From contig JADJEF010000018.1 in assembly GCA_016702335.1 (NCBI GenBank), positions 124,001-188,000 on the forward strand: a stretch of 64,000 nucleotides of DNA. The letters run 5' to 3'. Below the pieces are notes generated by a model. The model had not been told where the DNA came from. It searched no databases and was given only the letters and a program-made list of their open reading frames with translations. Source of the DNA: Rhodocyclaceae bacterium. Lineage in GTDB: Bacteria > Pseudomonadota > Gammaproteobacteria > Burkholderiales > Rhodocyclaceae. A program made the position numbers and the translations under genes. Positions 52,831 through 61,971 of the stretch are shown here, in pieces. The stretch's first letter is position 1. Each line of letters opens with the position of its first letter.

Positions 52831-53642
52831 TGTCTCTGCCGAAATTTCTCAAGATTCTCGTCATAGGTTCGCTTGGTATCTGGGTCTCGGGCTGCACTAC
52901 GACTAACCCGAGTACATCCGACAGCGTTCCTTCACAACAACCAGTCTCGACGCGCCCCACGGGAAGCCCAGGTGCTGAGCGTGCAAAGGTGCATACTGAA
53001 CTCGGGTCGGAGTACATGCATGCCGGCCAGTATGCGGTGGCCCTGGAAGAAGCCCGGATTGCATTGAGTGCTGATGCAAGCTATGCGCCAGCCTACAACT
53101 TACTTGCACTTACGCATTTTCAGTTGGGCGAAATCAATGTTGCTGTGCAGAACATTGAGCGGGCACTCAGTCTCGCTCCTGGGGATCCAGAGTTCAGTAA
53201 CAACTATGGGTGGTTCCTTTGTCAGCAGCCGGGAAAGGAGCGAAATTCTTTCGCCCACTTTTTGCGAGCGGCAAAAAATCCGCTTTATACATCGCCGACG
53301 CGGGCCTACATGAATTTGGGAATATGTCAGGGAAAGGTCAAGGACTATGGGCCCGCAATGTCCAATCTGATGCTCGCGTTTCGTCTTGATCCGTCCAATA
53401 CACTTGCCATCTTCAACTTAAGCGATCTTGCCTATGCTCAGGGACAGATGGCAGAGGCAAAGCAGTGGATGGTGGAACTTGAAAAGCGTATCGATCTGAC
53501 GAGTGAGGCTACTTGGCTTGCGCTACGCATAGAGCGAAAAATGGGCAGTAGAGAAGGTGAGGCCCGCTACTCAAGTCAATTGCGGAAAAAATATGTTGGT
53601 ACGCCAGAGCTCCAAAAATTGCTTCGTGGAGAGTTTGAGTGA
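52830..53642 (+). CDS. pilW: Type IV pilus biogenesis lipoprotein PilW/PilF
   Basis: A 270-residue lipoprotein with signal peptide and lipobox (GIWVSGC, Cys near residue 22), followed by TPR repeats from about 55 to 260 (LGSEYMHAGQYAVALEEARIAL, YNLLALTHFQLGEINVAVQNIERAL, NYGWFLC). In related bacteria this outer-membrane pilotin is needed for multimerisation of the PilQ secretin. The order rlmN-pilW-rodZ-ispG is typical of beta- and gammaproteobacteria. The stop overlaps the rodZ GTG. Confidence 0.92.
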   Translation: MSLPKFLKILVIGSLGIWVSGCTTTNPSTSDSVPSQQPVSTRPTGSPGAERAKVHTELGSEYMHAGQYAVALEEARIALSADASYAPAYNLLALTHFQLGEINVAVQNIERALSLAPGDPEFSNNYGWFLCQQPGKERNSFAHFLRAAKNPLYTSPTRAYMNLGICQGKVKDYGPAMSNLMLAFRLDPSNTLAIFNLSDLAYAQGQMAEAKQWMVELEKRIDLTSEATWLALRIERKMGSREGEARYSSQLRKKYVGTPELQKLLRGEFE

Positions 53643-54553
53643 ACGGAGAAGCAGGCAACCTAAACAACCTAACCGTAGAAGTTCCTGAGGACGATGCGGC
53701 TGGAGCGATCTCCGGACGGGTAGCGGCTCCAGCTACCGTTGGAGGTATTCTTCGGCAGGCGCGTGAAGAGCAGGGGCTTAGCACTGAAGCGGTCGCTGAA
53801 GTTCTCCGATTCAGTGTTCGTCAAATCGAACACATCGAGAATGACGACTATCAAGCATTGCCTGGAGCTACGCTAGTGCGAGGATTTATTCGTGGCTATG
53901 CGAAGTTTTTGCGGCTCGACCCTCATGCCCTCATTGCTCAACTCGATGCCGCAGTGCCTCAAAACTCATCTGATGTTCGTCCACCGAGCAGTATTGCAGG
54001 CCCGGTAGGTGTTTCCGGTCTCGGTGGCGGCTCTGTACGTATGATCGCGGTGGCGCTAGTAGTTTTGGCTGTTTGCGTGTTCGGTCTGTACTTGTTTGTT
54101 GAAGCGGACGAACAGGTTCTTAGTCAAGCGCAGGTTCAATTGGAGCAGGTGAACAAGACTGCTCTGCCCGCCGGGAATTCTCAAACAAGCGCGGAGAGTC
54201 AGTCGGTTGCGTCTGTGAATGCGGAGACGCCACCACTATTGGCTCCAGAAGCAGACGCTACCGTTGTTGCTCTGTCTGAGCAAGCGGACGTTGAACCGGT
54301 TGCGATCAGTGCCCCGGTGGTAGGGCTGTTGCTTGAGTTCGACGATCTTTCGTGGGTCGAGGCGCGCGATGCAAATCAGGCTGTGGTGCTGGTGGGAGAA
54401 TTTCCAAAAGGGACTCGCAAAGTGGTTGAGGGAAAGGCTCCGTTTACTCTTTGGATCGGACGGGCATCTGCGGTTCGGGTTAGCAACCAAGGGCGTGTAA
54501 TTGATCTGAAGGCCTTCACTCGTGAAGATGTCGCTCGGCTGACCGTCGACTGA
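53639..54553 (+). CDS. rodZ: RodZ-like cytoskeletal HTH membrane protein
   Basis: A 304-residue protein: N-terminal HTH_25 domain (ILRQAREEQGLSTEAVAEVLRFSVRQIEHIENDDYQALPG, about 35-75), one membrane helix (MIAVALVVLAVCVFGLYLFV, near 135-155), a Ser/Ala/Glu-rich periplasmic linker and a C-terminal DUF4115 domain (FDDLSWVEARDANQAVVL). RodZ links MreB to the cell-wall elongation machinery. GTG start overlapping the pilW stop (GTGA). Confidence 0.93.
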   Translation: MNGEAGNLNNLTVEVPEDDAAGAISGRVAAPATVGGILRQAREEQGLSTEAVAEVLRFSVRQIEHIENDDYQALPGATLVRGFIRGYAKFLRLDPHALIAQLDAAVPQNSSDVRPPSSIAGPVGVSGLGGGSVRMIAVALVVLAVCVFGLYLFVEADEQVLSQAQVQLEQVNKTALPAGNSQTSAESQSVASVNAETPPLLAPEADATVVALSEQADVEPVAISAPVVGLLLEFDDLSWVEARDANQAVVLVGEFPKGTRKVVEGKAPFTLWIGRASAVRVSNQGRVIDLKAFTREDVARLTVD

Positions 54554-54585
54554 GAAAGTTTGTCCTTGTTTCAATTGTGTCACTG

Positions 54586-55827
54586 ATGAGTAACTCCTTG
54601 CGGTCGCCCAGAGTGAGGCGCCAGAGTATCTGCGCAAAGGTCGGGGAAGTCGACGTTGGCGGGACGGCACCCGTTGTTGTGCAATCCATGACGAACACCG
54701 ATACCGAGGATGTGTTCGCAACCTCGATGCAGGTAGCCGAGCTAGCCAGGGCTGGATCTGAACTGGTGCGCATTACGGTAAATACGCGTGAAGCTGCCGC
54801 TGCGGTTCCGCGGATCCGTGAGCGTCTGGCTCAGTTGAACGTCAATGTGCCGTTGATCGGCGATTTTCATTTTAATGGACACAAGCTTCTTGCCGAACAC
54901 CCTGAATGCGCAGAGGCGCTTGCAAAATTGCGTATTAATCCAGGAAATGTGGGAAAAGGGGCGCGTAAAGATGAACAATTTGCGCAATTGATTGAGATTG
55001 CATGTCGCTTCGACAAACCAGTTCGTATTGGTGTTAACTGGGGCAGCCTTGATCAGGAGCTACTGGCGCGCATCATGGATCAAAATGCTCAACTCGCAGC
55101 GCCAAAGGATTCGGTAGCCATAATGCGTGAGGCGATGATTACTTCTGCTCTGGAGTCGGCGAAGCGTGCAGAAGAGCTTGGTTTGGCTGCGGATCACATC
55201 ATCTTGTCCTGCAAAGTTTCTGGTGTTCAGGATCTGATTGCGATCTATACCGAATTGGCGGATAAGTGCACCTACCCCTTGCATCTTGGTTTGACCGAGG
55301 CTGGCATGGGGAGCAAAGGAATTGTCGCTTCAGCCGCAGCAATGGGGGTTTTATTGCACCAAGGAATTGGTGACACTATCCGCGTTTCACTAACCCCAGA
55401 ACCGAATGGCGACAGAACGCGTGAGGTCATCGTAGCACAGGAATTGCTGCAGACAATGGGGCTGCGAGCCTTCACCCCGCTGGTCGCGGCCTGTCCTGGG
55501 TGCGGGAGAACCACAAGCACCGTTTTTCAGGAACTGGCTCAGGATATTCAGAACTACGTTCGTGAGCGAATGCCTGAGTGGAGGAGTCACCGAATAGGCG
55601 TTGAGAACATGACCTTGGCGGTTATGGGCTGCGTCGTCAATGGTCCGGGTGAAAGTAAGCATGCAAATATCGGAATTTCCCTTCCTGGGACAGGCGAGGC
55701 ACCTGTAGCTCCTGTTTACATCGATGGTGACCGAGTAAAAACGCTGCGTGGTGACAATATTTCGATGGAGTTTCGCGACATTATTGATGGCTATGTGGCG
55801 CGAAGTTACCCCTTGCGAGTAGGTTAA
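54586..55827 (+). CDS. ispG: 4-hydroxy-3-methylbut-2-en-1-yl diphosphate synthase (IspG/GcpE)
   Basis: A 413-residue [4Fe-4S] enzyme of the non-mevalonate isoprenoid pathway, converting MEcPP to HMBPP. VQSMTNTDTEDV near the start, INPGNVGKGARKD, the cysteines of ACPGCGRTT and GCVVNGPGESKHANIGIS near the C-terminus are all present. ATG 54586 is chosen over the in-frame GTG at 54577. It lies 32 nt after rodZ and three bases before hisS. Confidence 0.96.
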   Translation: MSNSLRSPRVRRQSICAKVGEVDVGGTAPVVVQSMTNTDTEDVFATSMQVAELARAGSELVRITVNTREAAAAVPRIRERLAQLNVNVPLIGDFHFNGHKLLAEHPECAEALAKLRINPGNVGKGARKDEQFAQLIEIACRFDKPVRIGVNWGSLDQELLARIMDQNAQLAAPKDSVAIMREAMITSALESAKRAEELGLAADHIILSCKVSGVQDLIAIYTELADKCTYPLHLGLTEAGMGSKGIVASAAAMGVLLHQGIGDTIRVSLTPEPNGDRTREVIVAQELLQTMGLRAFTPLVAACPGCGRTTSTVFQELAQDIQNYVRERMPEWRSHRIGVENMTLAVMGCVVNGPGESKHANIGISLPGTGEAPVAPVYIDGDRVKTLRGDNISMEFRDIIDGYVARSYPLRVG

Positions 55828-55830
55828 GTC

Positions 55831-57123
55831 ATGAGTCAGACCTTACAGGCTGTACGCGGAATGAACGACATCCTGCCGGAGCAGGCAGAACTGTGGGAGC
55901 ACTTCGAAGAGGCTATCAGGGATTGGCTTAGATCTTACGGTTACCGGCCGATACGAATGCCAGTTGTTGAGTCAACACCGCTTTTTTCTCGGGCTATTGG
56001 TTCTGTGACTGATATTGTCGAGAAAGAGATGTACTCGTTCGAGGACTCTCTGAACGGCGAGCAACTAACGCTACGTCCTGAGGGAACTGCGTCGTGCGTA
56101 CGTGCCGCCATTCAGCACAACATGCTTTACGATGGCCCAAAGCGGCTGTGGTACATGGGGCCGATGTTTCGTCATGAGCGACCGCAGAAAGGTCGTTATC
56201 GGCAGTTTCATCAGGTTGGTGTAGAGGCGCTTGGCTTTTGTGGGCCTGACATTGATGCCGAGCAAATCGCGATGTGCGCTCGCCTTTGGGACGATCTTGG
56301 TCTGACGGGATTGCGTCTGGAAATCAACTCACTTGGCCAACCGAATGAACGCGCTCAGCACCGGACGCGATTGGTTTCGTATTTTGAGGAACACCGTGAT
56401 CAACTGGATTCCGACTCTCTGCGTCGCCTGGTAACCAACCCACTCCGGATTCTTGATAGTAAAAACCCGGTAATGCATGCACTCGTTGAGGCTGCTCCGA
56501 ATTTAGGCGATCATTTGGGCGATGAGTCAAAGCGTCACTTCGAGTCTGTCCAGCAGACGCTGCGAGATTTGGCAATACCTTACCGGATCAACCCGCGTTT
56601 GGTACGAGGGTTGGACTACTACAACTTGACTGTGTTTGAATGGATTACCGATGACCTTGGTGCCCAAGGTACGGTGTGTGCAGGCGGGCGCTACGATGGC
56701 CTTATTCAGCAGCTCGGGGGCAAACCTGCGCCAGCGTGTGGGTTCGCGATGGGAATGGAGCGTTTGATCGCACTGTGGTCCGATCAGGGAAATCGTATCG
56801 CCAGCGCAGCGCCCGATGCCTACATAGTTCACCAAGGACAGGCCGCCGAGCGGTTCGCCTTTCAAGTCGCGGAGCGATTGCGTAGTAGTGGCTTTGCCGT
56901 GCATATGCACGTTGGAGGTGGAAGTTTCAAGTCACAAATGCGGCGTGCGGATGCGTCGATGGCTCCGGTGGCCTTGATCATTGGGGATGACGAAGTCAGC
57001 GCAGACCAAGTAGCTGTTAAGCCATTGCGTGCGATAGCAAATGGGGACGCGCCCCCGCAACAGTTCCAGGTAGCTCTGCCAAATTTGGCGGATGCCTTGG
57101 GTGATTTTCTATATTCTGAATAA
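55831..57123 (+). CDS. hisS: Histidyl-tRNA synthetase
   Basis: A 430-residue class II synthetase of normal size. Motif 2 is in MFRHERPQKGRYRQFHQVGVEALG, the His-specific segment in RGLDYYNLTVFEW (about 260), motif 3 in GFAMGMERL (about 310), and the anticodon-binding domain covers the last 100 residues. The same gene order ispG-hisS is widespread in proteobacteria. Confidence 0.97.
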   Translation: MSQTLQAVRGMNDILPEQAELWEHFEEAIRDWLRSYGYRPIRMPVVESTPLFSRAIGSVTDIVEKEMYSFEDSLNGEQLTLRPEGTASCVRAAIQHNMLYDGPKRLWYMGPMFRHERPQKGRYRQFHQVGVEALGFCGPDIDAEQIAMCARLWDDLGLTGLRLEINSLGQPNERAQHRTRLVSYFEEHRDQLDSDSLRRLVTNPLRILDSKNPVMHALVEAAPNLGDHLGDESKRHFESVQQTLRDLAIPYRINPRLVRGLDYYNLTVFEWITDDLGAQGTVCAGGRYDGLIQQLGGKPAPACGFAMGMERLIALWSDQGNRIASAAPDAYIVHQGQAAERFAFQVAERLRSSGFAVHMHVGGGSFKSQMRRADASMAPVALIIGDDEVSADQVAVKPLRAIANGDAPPQQFQVALPNLADALGDFLYSE

Positions 57124-57140
57124 TGTGTTGAAAGCGAGTC

Positions 57141-57842
57141 ATGGCAGCGTACGATCTGGAAGAACAGGAACAAATCGAGGAACTCAAGACTTGGTGGAAG
57201 CAGCACGGAAATAGAGTGACTGCCATCCTGTGTGTGGTGGTATTGTCGCTTTCCGGGTGGCAAGTGTGGACTTGGTGGCAGCGAACACAGAATGTGCAGG
57301 CAGCACAAGTGTTTTCGCAACTTCAACAAGCCGCTGGGCAGGGTGACGCCAAGCGTAGTAGAGAACTTGCCGGTACGCTGATCGAGAAGTTCTCTGGTAC
57401 GCGATACGCTGAAATGGGGGCAATGATTTCCGCCAAGGTTCTGGTAGACGGTTCAGACACAAAAAATGCGCGGGCCCAGTTTGAATGGGTTAGCAATAAT
57501 GCTTACGACAAGGCTTTCCGTGATCTGGCGAGACTTAGACTTGCATCCGTACTTATGGACGAAGGGCAGTTCGACGAAGCCCTGGTAACGCTTTCGCAGG
57601 AGCCTCAGGCGGAATTCAAGCCGCGGTTCCTTGAGTTGACGGGGGATATCCAGGCGTCACGAGGGAACATGGAGGGTGCCAAACTAGCTTATGAGCAGGC
57701 AACTACCCTTGTTTCCAAGAGCGAGGCATCCGTCGATACCGAAAGTAAGCGACGTGCAGCAAATTACCGGGATGTAATTTTGGCAAAAACTGATGGTTTG
57801 GCAGCATCATCGGTGCCTACCGGCGGGGTAGAAACTAAATGA
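57141..57842 (+). CDS. yfgM: YfgM-like membrane-anchored TPR protein
   Basis: A 233-residue protein with LEEQEQIEELKTWWKQHGN at the N-terminus, a single membrane helix (VTAILCVVVLSLSGWQVWTWW, about 21-42) and a periplasmic TPR-like region. YfgM of E. coli works with the SecYEG-associated chaperone PpiD and sits between hisS and bamB, as here. The stop overlaps bamB (ATGA). Confidence 0.92.
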   Translation: MAAYDLEEQEQIEELKTWWKQHGNRVTAILCVVVLSLSGWQVWTWWQRTQNVQAAQVFSQLQQAAGQGDAKRSRELAGTLIEKFSGTRYAEMGAMISAKVLVDGSDTKNARAQFEWVSNNAYDKAFRDLARLRLASVLMDEGQFDEALVTLSQEPQAEFKPRFLELTGDIQASRGNMEGAKLAYEQATTLVSKSEASVDTESKRRAANYRDVILAKTDGLAASSVPTGGVETK

Positions 57843-58987
57843 AAAAGTGCTACTCGGTCCTACTTGCTGCTGCGGTGTTGATGTCAGCCGGTTGCTCTAC
57901 GCTTGATGATCTGAATCCATTTTCAGGAAAAACAAAGGCAAAAGTCGGCAAGCTGGCCGAGTTGCCGCTCGGAGGCGACTTTAAGTACACGTGGAAGCAA
58001 AGTACTGGCTCCTCCGGGGTCTATGTTTTTTCGCCTGCCGTCCATGAAAAGAGCGTTTTTTCGGCGTCGTCGGATGGCTCGGTTCAACGCATTGAGAATG
58101 GCTCCGCTGTTTGGAAAATCACTCTCAAAGAGAAGTTGTCCGGTGGCGTAGGGACTGATGGAGCGCGTGTTGCGGTCGGAACACCAAAGGGTGAAGTGGT
58201 GGTGCTTGATGCAAAGTCGGGTATTGAACTATGGCGTGCTAAGGCGAGTTCGGAAATTCTCGCAGCCCCGGTCGTGGCAGAAGGGTTGGTCGTCGCACGT
58301 TCCGGTGACTCCCGAATTTATGCCTATGAAGGCGCTGACGGCAAACGGCGCTGGGTTTATCAACGAACTACTCCAACTCTGACGTTGCGATCGAATGTTG
58401 GCGTGGCCGTCAAGGGTGACAAGACGTTTGCAGGCTTGCCCGGGGGGAAACTAGTGGCCCTTTCCAACGTCAATGGAGCCGCTATGTGGGAGGCTACCGT
58501 TGCCTTGCCCCGTGGTGCGACGGAACTTGAGCGAGTAACCGACATTACCAGCGAGCCCGCAATCAGCGGTGCCGTTGTGTGTGCCGTTGCCTTCCAGGGG
58601 AAACTGGCTTGTTTTGACCGGGTAAGCGGTAATGCTATTTGGAGTCGCGATGTTTCATCGAGTGTAGGCATTGATGCCGACGCGAGTGCGGTGTACGTCT
58701 CTGATGACAAGGGTAGCGTTCACTCGTTTGCGCTACCAACCGGTGCGTCGGTCTGGAAGCAGGAGAGTCTCCAGGGACGCGGCGTAGGCCGCCCGTTGGT
58801 ACTGGGTAAGCGAATTTCTGTATCGGACAATCAGGGTTACATCCATTTCATGGATAGCGGAGATGGGAGCATTGTCGCGCGCGGTAGTACGGATAGCTCC
58901 GGAGTGCGCTCTGCGATGTCCCGCAGCGACTCTGGGTTGGTCGCACAGACCACAGATGGTGCTGTCTATGCCTTCAGTAGCAACTGA
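57839..58987 (+). CDS. bamB: Outer-membrane assembly lipoprotein BamB
   Basis: A 382-residue lipoprotein: signal peptide and lipobox (VLMSAGC, Cys 19), then eight PQQ-like beta-propeller blades (VLDAKSGIELWRAKASSEI, YEGADGKRRWVY, FDRVSGNAIWSRDV, LPTGASVWKQESL). It is the propeller subunit of the BAM complex that inserts outer-membrane proteins. Conserved placement between yfgM and der. The next gene starts six bases after the stop. Confidence 0.95.
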   Translation: MKKCYSVLLAAAVLMSAGCSTLDDLNPFSGKTKAKVGKLAELPLGGDFKYTWKQSTGSSGVYVFSPAVHEKSVFSASSDGSVQRIENGSAVWKITLKEKLSGGVGTDGARVAVGTPKGEVVVLDAKSGIELWRAKASSEILAAPVVAEGLVVARSGDSRIYAYEGADGKRRWVYQRTTPTLTLRSNVGVAVKGDKTFAGLPGGKLVALSNVNGAAMWEATVALPRGATELERVTDITSEPAISGAVVCAVAFQGKLACFDRVSGNAIWSRDVSSSVGIDADASAVYVSDDKGSVHSFALPTGASVWKQESLQGRGVGRPLVLGKRISVSDNQGYIHFMDSGDGSIVARGSTDSSGVRSAMSRSDSGLVAQTTDGAVYAFSSN

Positions 58988-58992
58988 CCCCA

Positions 58993-60315
58993 GTGAAACC
59001 AACACTCGTGATCGTTGGCCGTCCAAATGTAGGCAAGTCAACGCTGTTTAATCGCCTCACAAAATCGCGTGATGCCCTGGTTGCGGATCAGCCTGGGCTT
59101 ACTCGCGACAGGCACTATGGTCACGGCAAGATGGGTAGGAAGCCTTTTCTTGTTGTAGACACAGGTGGCTTTGAGCCGCAGATTAAGGCAGGTATTGTTG
59201 CGGAAATGGCTAAGCAGGCACAGACAGCCATTGCGGAAGCAGACATTCTTCTCTTTATTGTCGATGGCCGAGCGGGATTGACCGCTCAGGATGCTGTGAT
59301 CGCTGATTTGCTGCGACGGAGTGGTCGCCCCGTGCTGCTTGCTGTAAACAAAGCGGAGGGTATGGATCGGGCAATGGTGTCTGCGGAGTTCCATGAACTT
59401 GGCTTCGGCGAGCCTGTCCCAATTTCGGGTGCGCACGGAGAGGGCGTTCGTGAACTCATCGATCTCGCTCTGGATTCATTTCCGGAGCCAACGATTGACG
59501 AAGACGATCACGATGGTCCCCGGGTTGCCATTGTTGGGCGCCCAAATGTTGGAAAAAGTACATTGATCAACGCCTGGCTCGGTGAGGAGCGCGTAATCGC
59601 TTTCGACATGCCCGGGACCACGCGCGACGCAATTGAGATACCCTTCGAAAAGCGCGGAAAAACTTACACCATCATCGATACGGCAGGATTGAGGCGCAAG
59701 GGGCGGGTATTCGAGGCAATAGAGAAGTTCTCGGTGGTTAAGACGCTGCAGGCAATCGAGCATTGCAATGTGGTGGTTCTTATGGTCGATGCCGCACAAG
59801 AAATTTCCGACCAAGACGCCCACATCGCAGGCTTTGCGATTGAAGCGGGTAGGGCGCTGGTGCTTGCAGTCAACAAGTGGGATGCTGTGGACGCCTATCG
59901 ACGCGATCAGATAAAAACAGATATCTCAAGGAAGTTGAATTTCCTCGGTTTCGCCACCACTCACTTTGTTTCTGCACTGAATGGACAAGGAGTAGCAGGA
60001 ATATTGACTTCAGTGGACAAAGCCTATGCCGCGGCAATGGTCAAACTGCCAACTCCGAAGCTGACACGAGCTTTGATCGCTGCTGTAGAAAGGCAGGCAC
60101 CCCCAAGGCACGGTTTGTCGAGGCCGAAGTTAAGGTACGCTCACCAAGGGGGAAGCAATCCTCCAATTATCGTAATACACGGAAATTCTCTTGAGCATAT
60201 TCCGACTTCCTATACTCGCTTCCTCGAGCACTATTTTTTGGAAACATTCAAGTTGTCGGGCACGCCGTTGAGAGTTCAGTACAAAAGTAGCCATAACCCT
60301 TTCGCAGAGCCCTAA
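58993..60315 (+). CDS. der: Ribosome biogenesis GTPase Der (EngA)
   Basis: A 440-residue protein with two tandem GTPase domains and a KH-like end. Domain 1: GRPNVGKSTLFN (about 7-18), DTGG near 56, NKAE near 118 (family consensus NKxD, so slightly divergent). Domain 2: GRPNVGKSTLIN (about 180), DTAGLRRKG, NKWD near 294. Needed for 50S subunit assembly. GTG start. Confidence 0.97.
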   Translation: MKPTLVIVGRPNVGKSTLFNRLTKSRDALVADQPGLTRDRHYGHGKMGRKPFLVVDTGGFEPQIKAGIVAEMAKQAQTAIAEADILLFIVDGRAGLTAQDAVIADLLRRSGRPVLLAVNKAEGMDRAMVSAEFHELGFGEPVPISGAHGEGVRELIDLALDSFPEPTIDEDDHDGPRVAIVGRPNVGKSTLINAWLGEERVIAFDMPGTTRDAIEIPFEKRGKTYTIIDTAGLRRKGRVFEAIEKFSVVKTLQAIEHCNVVVLMVDAAQEISDQDAHIAGFAIEAGRALVLAVNKWDAVDAYRRDQIKTDISRKLNFLGFATTHFVSALNGQGVAGILTSVDKAYAAAMVKLPTPKLTRALIAAVERQAPPRHGLSRPKLRYAHQGGSNPPIIVIHGNSLEHIPTSYTRFLEHYFLETFKLSGTPLRVQYKSSHNPFAEP

Positions 60316-60426
60316 CCCTGATAAATGGGGTAGTCAACCCAGTAAAAATATGAGCTTAGAGGCCGCTCACCCGAAAAATCGGATAAATTGGGCTCCCAAC
60401 AATCAGCTAGTGGCAGGGGTGTAAAA

Positions 60427-60663
60427 ATGAGCAACAAAGGGCAGATGCTACAAGACCCGTTCCTGAATATTCTTCGCAAGGAACATGTACCGGTTTCGAT
60501 TTATCTCGTGAACGGTATCAAGCTTCAGGGGCAAATCGAGTCGTTTGATCAATATGTGGTGTTGTTGAAGAACACCGTTACGCAGATGGTTTACAAGCAT
60601 GCCATCTCTACAGTGGTTCCTGCTCGTCCGGTAAACTTTACCGGGGATGGTGTCGCCGAGTAG
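60427..60663 (+). CDS. hfq: RNA chaperone Hfq
   Basis: A 78-residue Sm-like protein. Sm1 (QDPFLNILRKEHVPVSIYLV and NGIKLQGQIESFDQYVVLL) and Sm2 (YKHAISTVVPAR, containing the YKHA uridine-binding motif) are complete; the C-terminal tail is short, as in many betaproteobacteria. AGGGGTG lies about five bases before the ATG. Pairs small RNAs with mRNAs. Upstream 111 nt may hold its promoter. Confidence 0.98.
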   Translation: MSNKGQMLQDPFLNILRKEHVPVSIYLVNGIKLQGQIESFDQYVVLLKNTVTQMVYKHAISTVVPARPVNFTGDGVAE

Positions 60664-60712
60664 ATTTTCCCTGCTGGTGCCGATTTGGCTCTAGCCATCG
60701 TGAGGAACACTA

Positions 60713-61849
60713 TTGTTTGAGAGACCATCAAGCGGTGAGACTGCTCTCCTGGTGCAGCTTGATCTTGGTGAAAGGGACTATTTGGAGCGTTTGGACGAGT
60801 TCCGACTTTTGGTCTCGAGTGCCGGAGGTAGGGCCGTTGGTGTGATTGGTGGCCGCCGGGCATCGCCGGACCCCGCGTGTTTTGCGGGGAAAGGTAAGGT
60901 TTCCGAAATTCGTGATACTGCTGTGGCATTGTGTGCCGATATCGTCGTTTTCAACCACGAGCTCTCTCCTGGGCAACAACGGAACCTTGAGCGCGAACTT
61001 TCGTTGAGAGTGATTGATAGAAGCAGCCTTATTCTTGACATCTTCGCGCTCCGGGCGAAGAGTCACGAGGGCAAGCTGCAAGTTGAGCTCGCGCAACTTC
61101 AGCATCTTTCAACCCGACTGGTTCGAGGCTGGACGCACCTTGAACGGCAGAAAGGTGGGATAGGCCTGCGTGGCCCAGGCGAAAAGCAGTTGGAGACGGA
61201 CCGCCGTCTGCTCGGTCAGCGGGTCGCCCTACTGAAAGAGCGACTCAGGAAGCTGGCGAAGCAGCGTCAGCTACGGCGCAGGGCGCGCGTTCGGCGTGAG
61301 GTCATGAGCGTCTCCTTGGTCGGGTACACCAATGCCGGCAAGTCGACCTTGTTCAATGCCTTGACGAAATCCAAGGCGTTCGCCGCAGACCAATTGTTCG
61401 CTACTCTCGATACCACTACCCGACGTCTATTTGTTCCTGACGTGGGGCCGATTGTTGTCTCAGACACGGTTGGCTTCGTGCGGGACCTGCCGCATGCTCT
61501 AGTCGCTGCCTTTCATGCGACGCTGGAAGAGACCGTGCTGGCAGATGTGCTTTTGCACGTCGTCGATGCATCCAGCGCTGCGCGCGAACAGCAAATTCAT
61601 TCAGTCAATGCCGTATTGAATGAGCTTGGGGCCGACGAAGAAAGTCAGATAATCGTGTGGAACAAGATTGACCTCACCACCATTGACTCCGGGGTGGAGC
61701 GAGATGACTGTGGTAAGATTTCAAGAGTCAAGTTGAGTGCGCGAAATATGGAAGGGTTGCACTTTCTGCGAGATAGTTTGGCCGAAATCGCTGCACGCGG
61801 CACTGCGATCTCCGATCCCCGGAGCAGTGAAAACTTGGTACTCGACTGA
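60713..61849 (+). CDS. hflX: Ribosome-splitting GTPase HflX
   Basis: A 378-residue GTPase. The N-terminal HflX domain has SPDPACFAGKGKVSEI and NHELSPGQQRNLERE; the linker has GGIGLRGPGEKQLETDRR; the GTPase domain has GYTNAGKSTLFNAL (about 205), DTVGFVRDLPH and WNKIDL. It dissociates stalled or heat-damaged 70S ribosomes. The start is TTG 60713, with GAGGA seven bases upstream and no usable ATG. Lies 49 nt after hfq. Confidence 0.95.
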   Translation: MFERPSSGETALLVQLDLGERDYLERLDEFRLLVSSAGGRAVGVIGGRRASPDPACFAGKGKVSEIRDTAVALCADIVVFNHELSPGQQRNLERELSLRVIDRSSLILDIFALRAKSHEGKLQVELAQLQHLSTRLVRGWTHLERQKGGIGLRGPGEKQLETDRRLLGQRVALLKERLRKLAKQRQLRRRARVRREVMSVSLVGYTNAGKSTLFNALTKSKAFAADQLFATLDTTTRRLFVPDVGPIVVSDTVGFVRDLPHALVAAFHATLEETVLADVLLHVVDASSAAREQQIHSVNAVLNELGADEESQIIVWNKIDLTTIDSGVERDDCGKISRVKLSARNMEGLHFLRDSLAEIAARGTAISDPRSSENLVLD

Positions 61850-61971
61850 TTTATTTTTCGTCATTGCTTGGCTGGTGCCTGAAGCGCTGCGTTTTTGTGC
61901 CGTTTGCCGGCATGCTTCCCTTGCGAACACTTTATTGAGAATCGTTGATTCCTATGATTACCGGATTACTG

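Noticed and set aside
60671..60690. CTGGTGCCGATTTGG before hflX, resembling the end of the 29-bp repeat
   Set aside because: Lacks the CGCCGT half and has mismatches in the CCAGCGCCGA block; probably chance.
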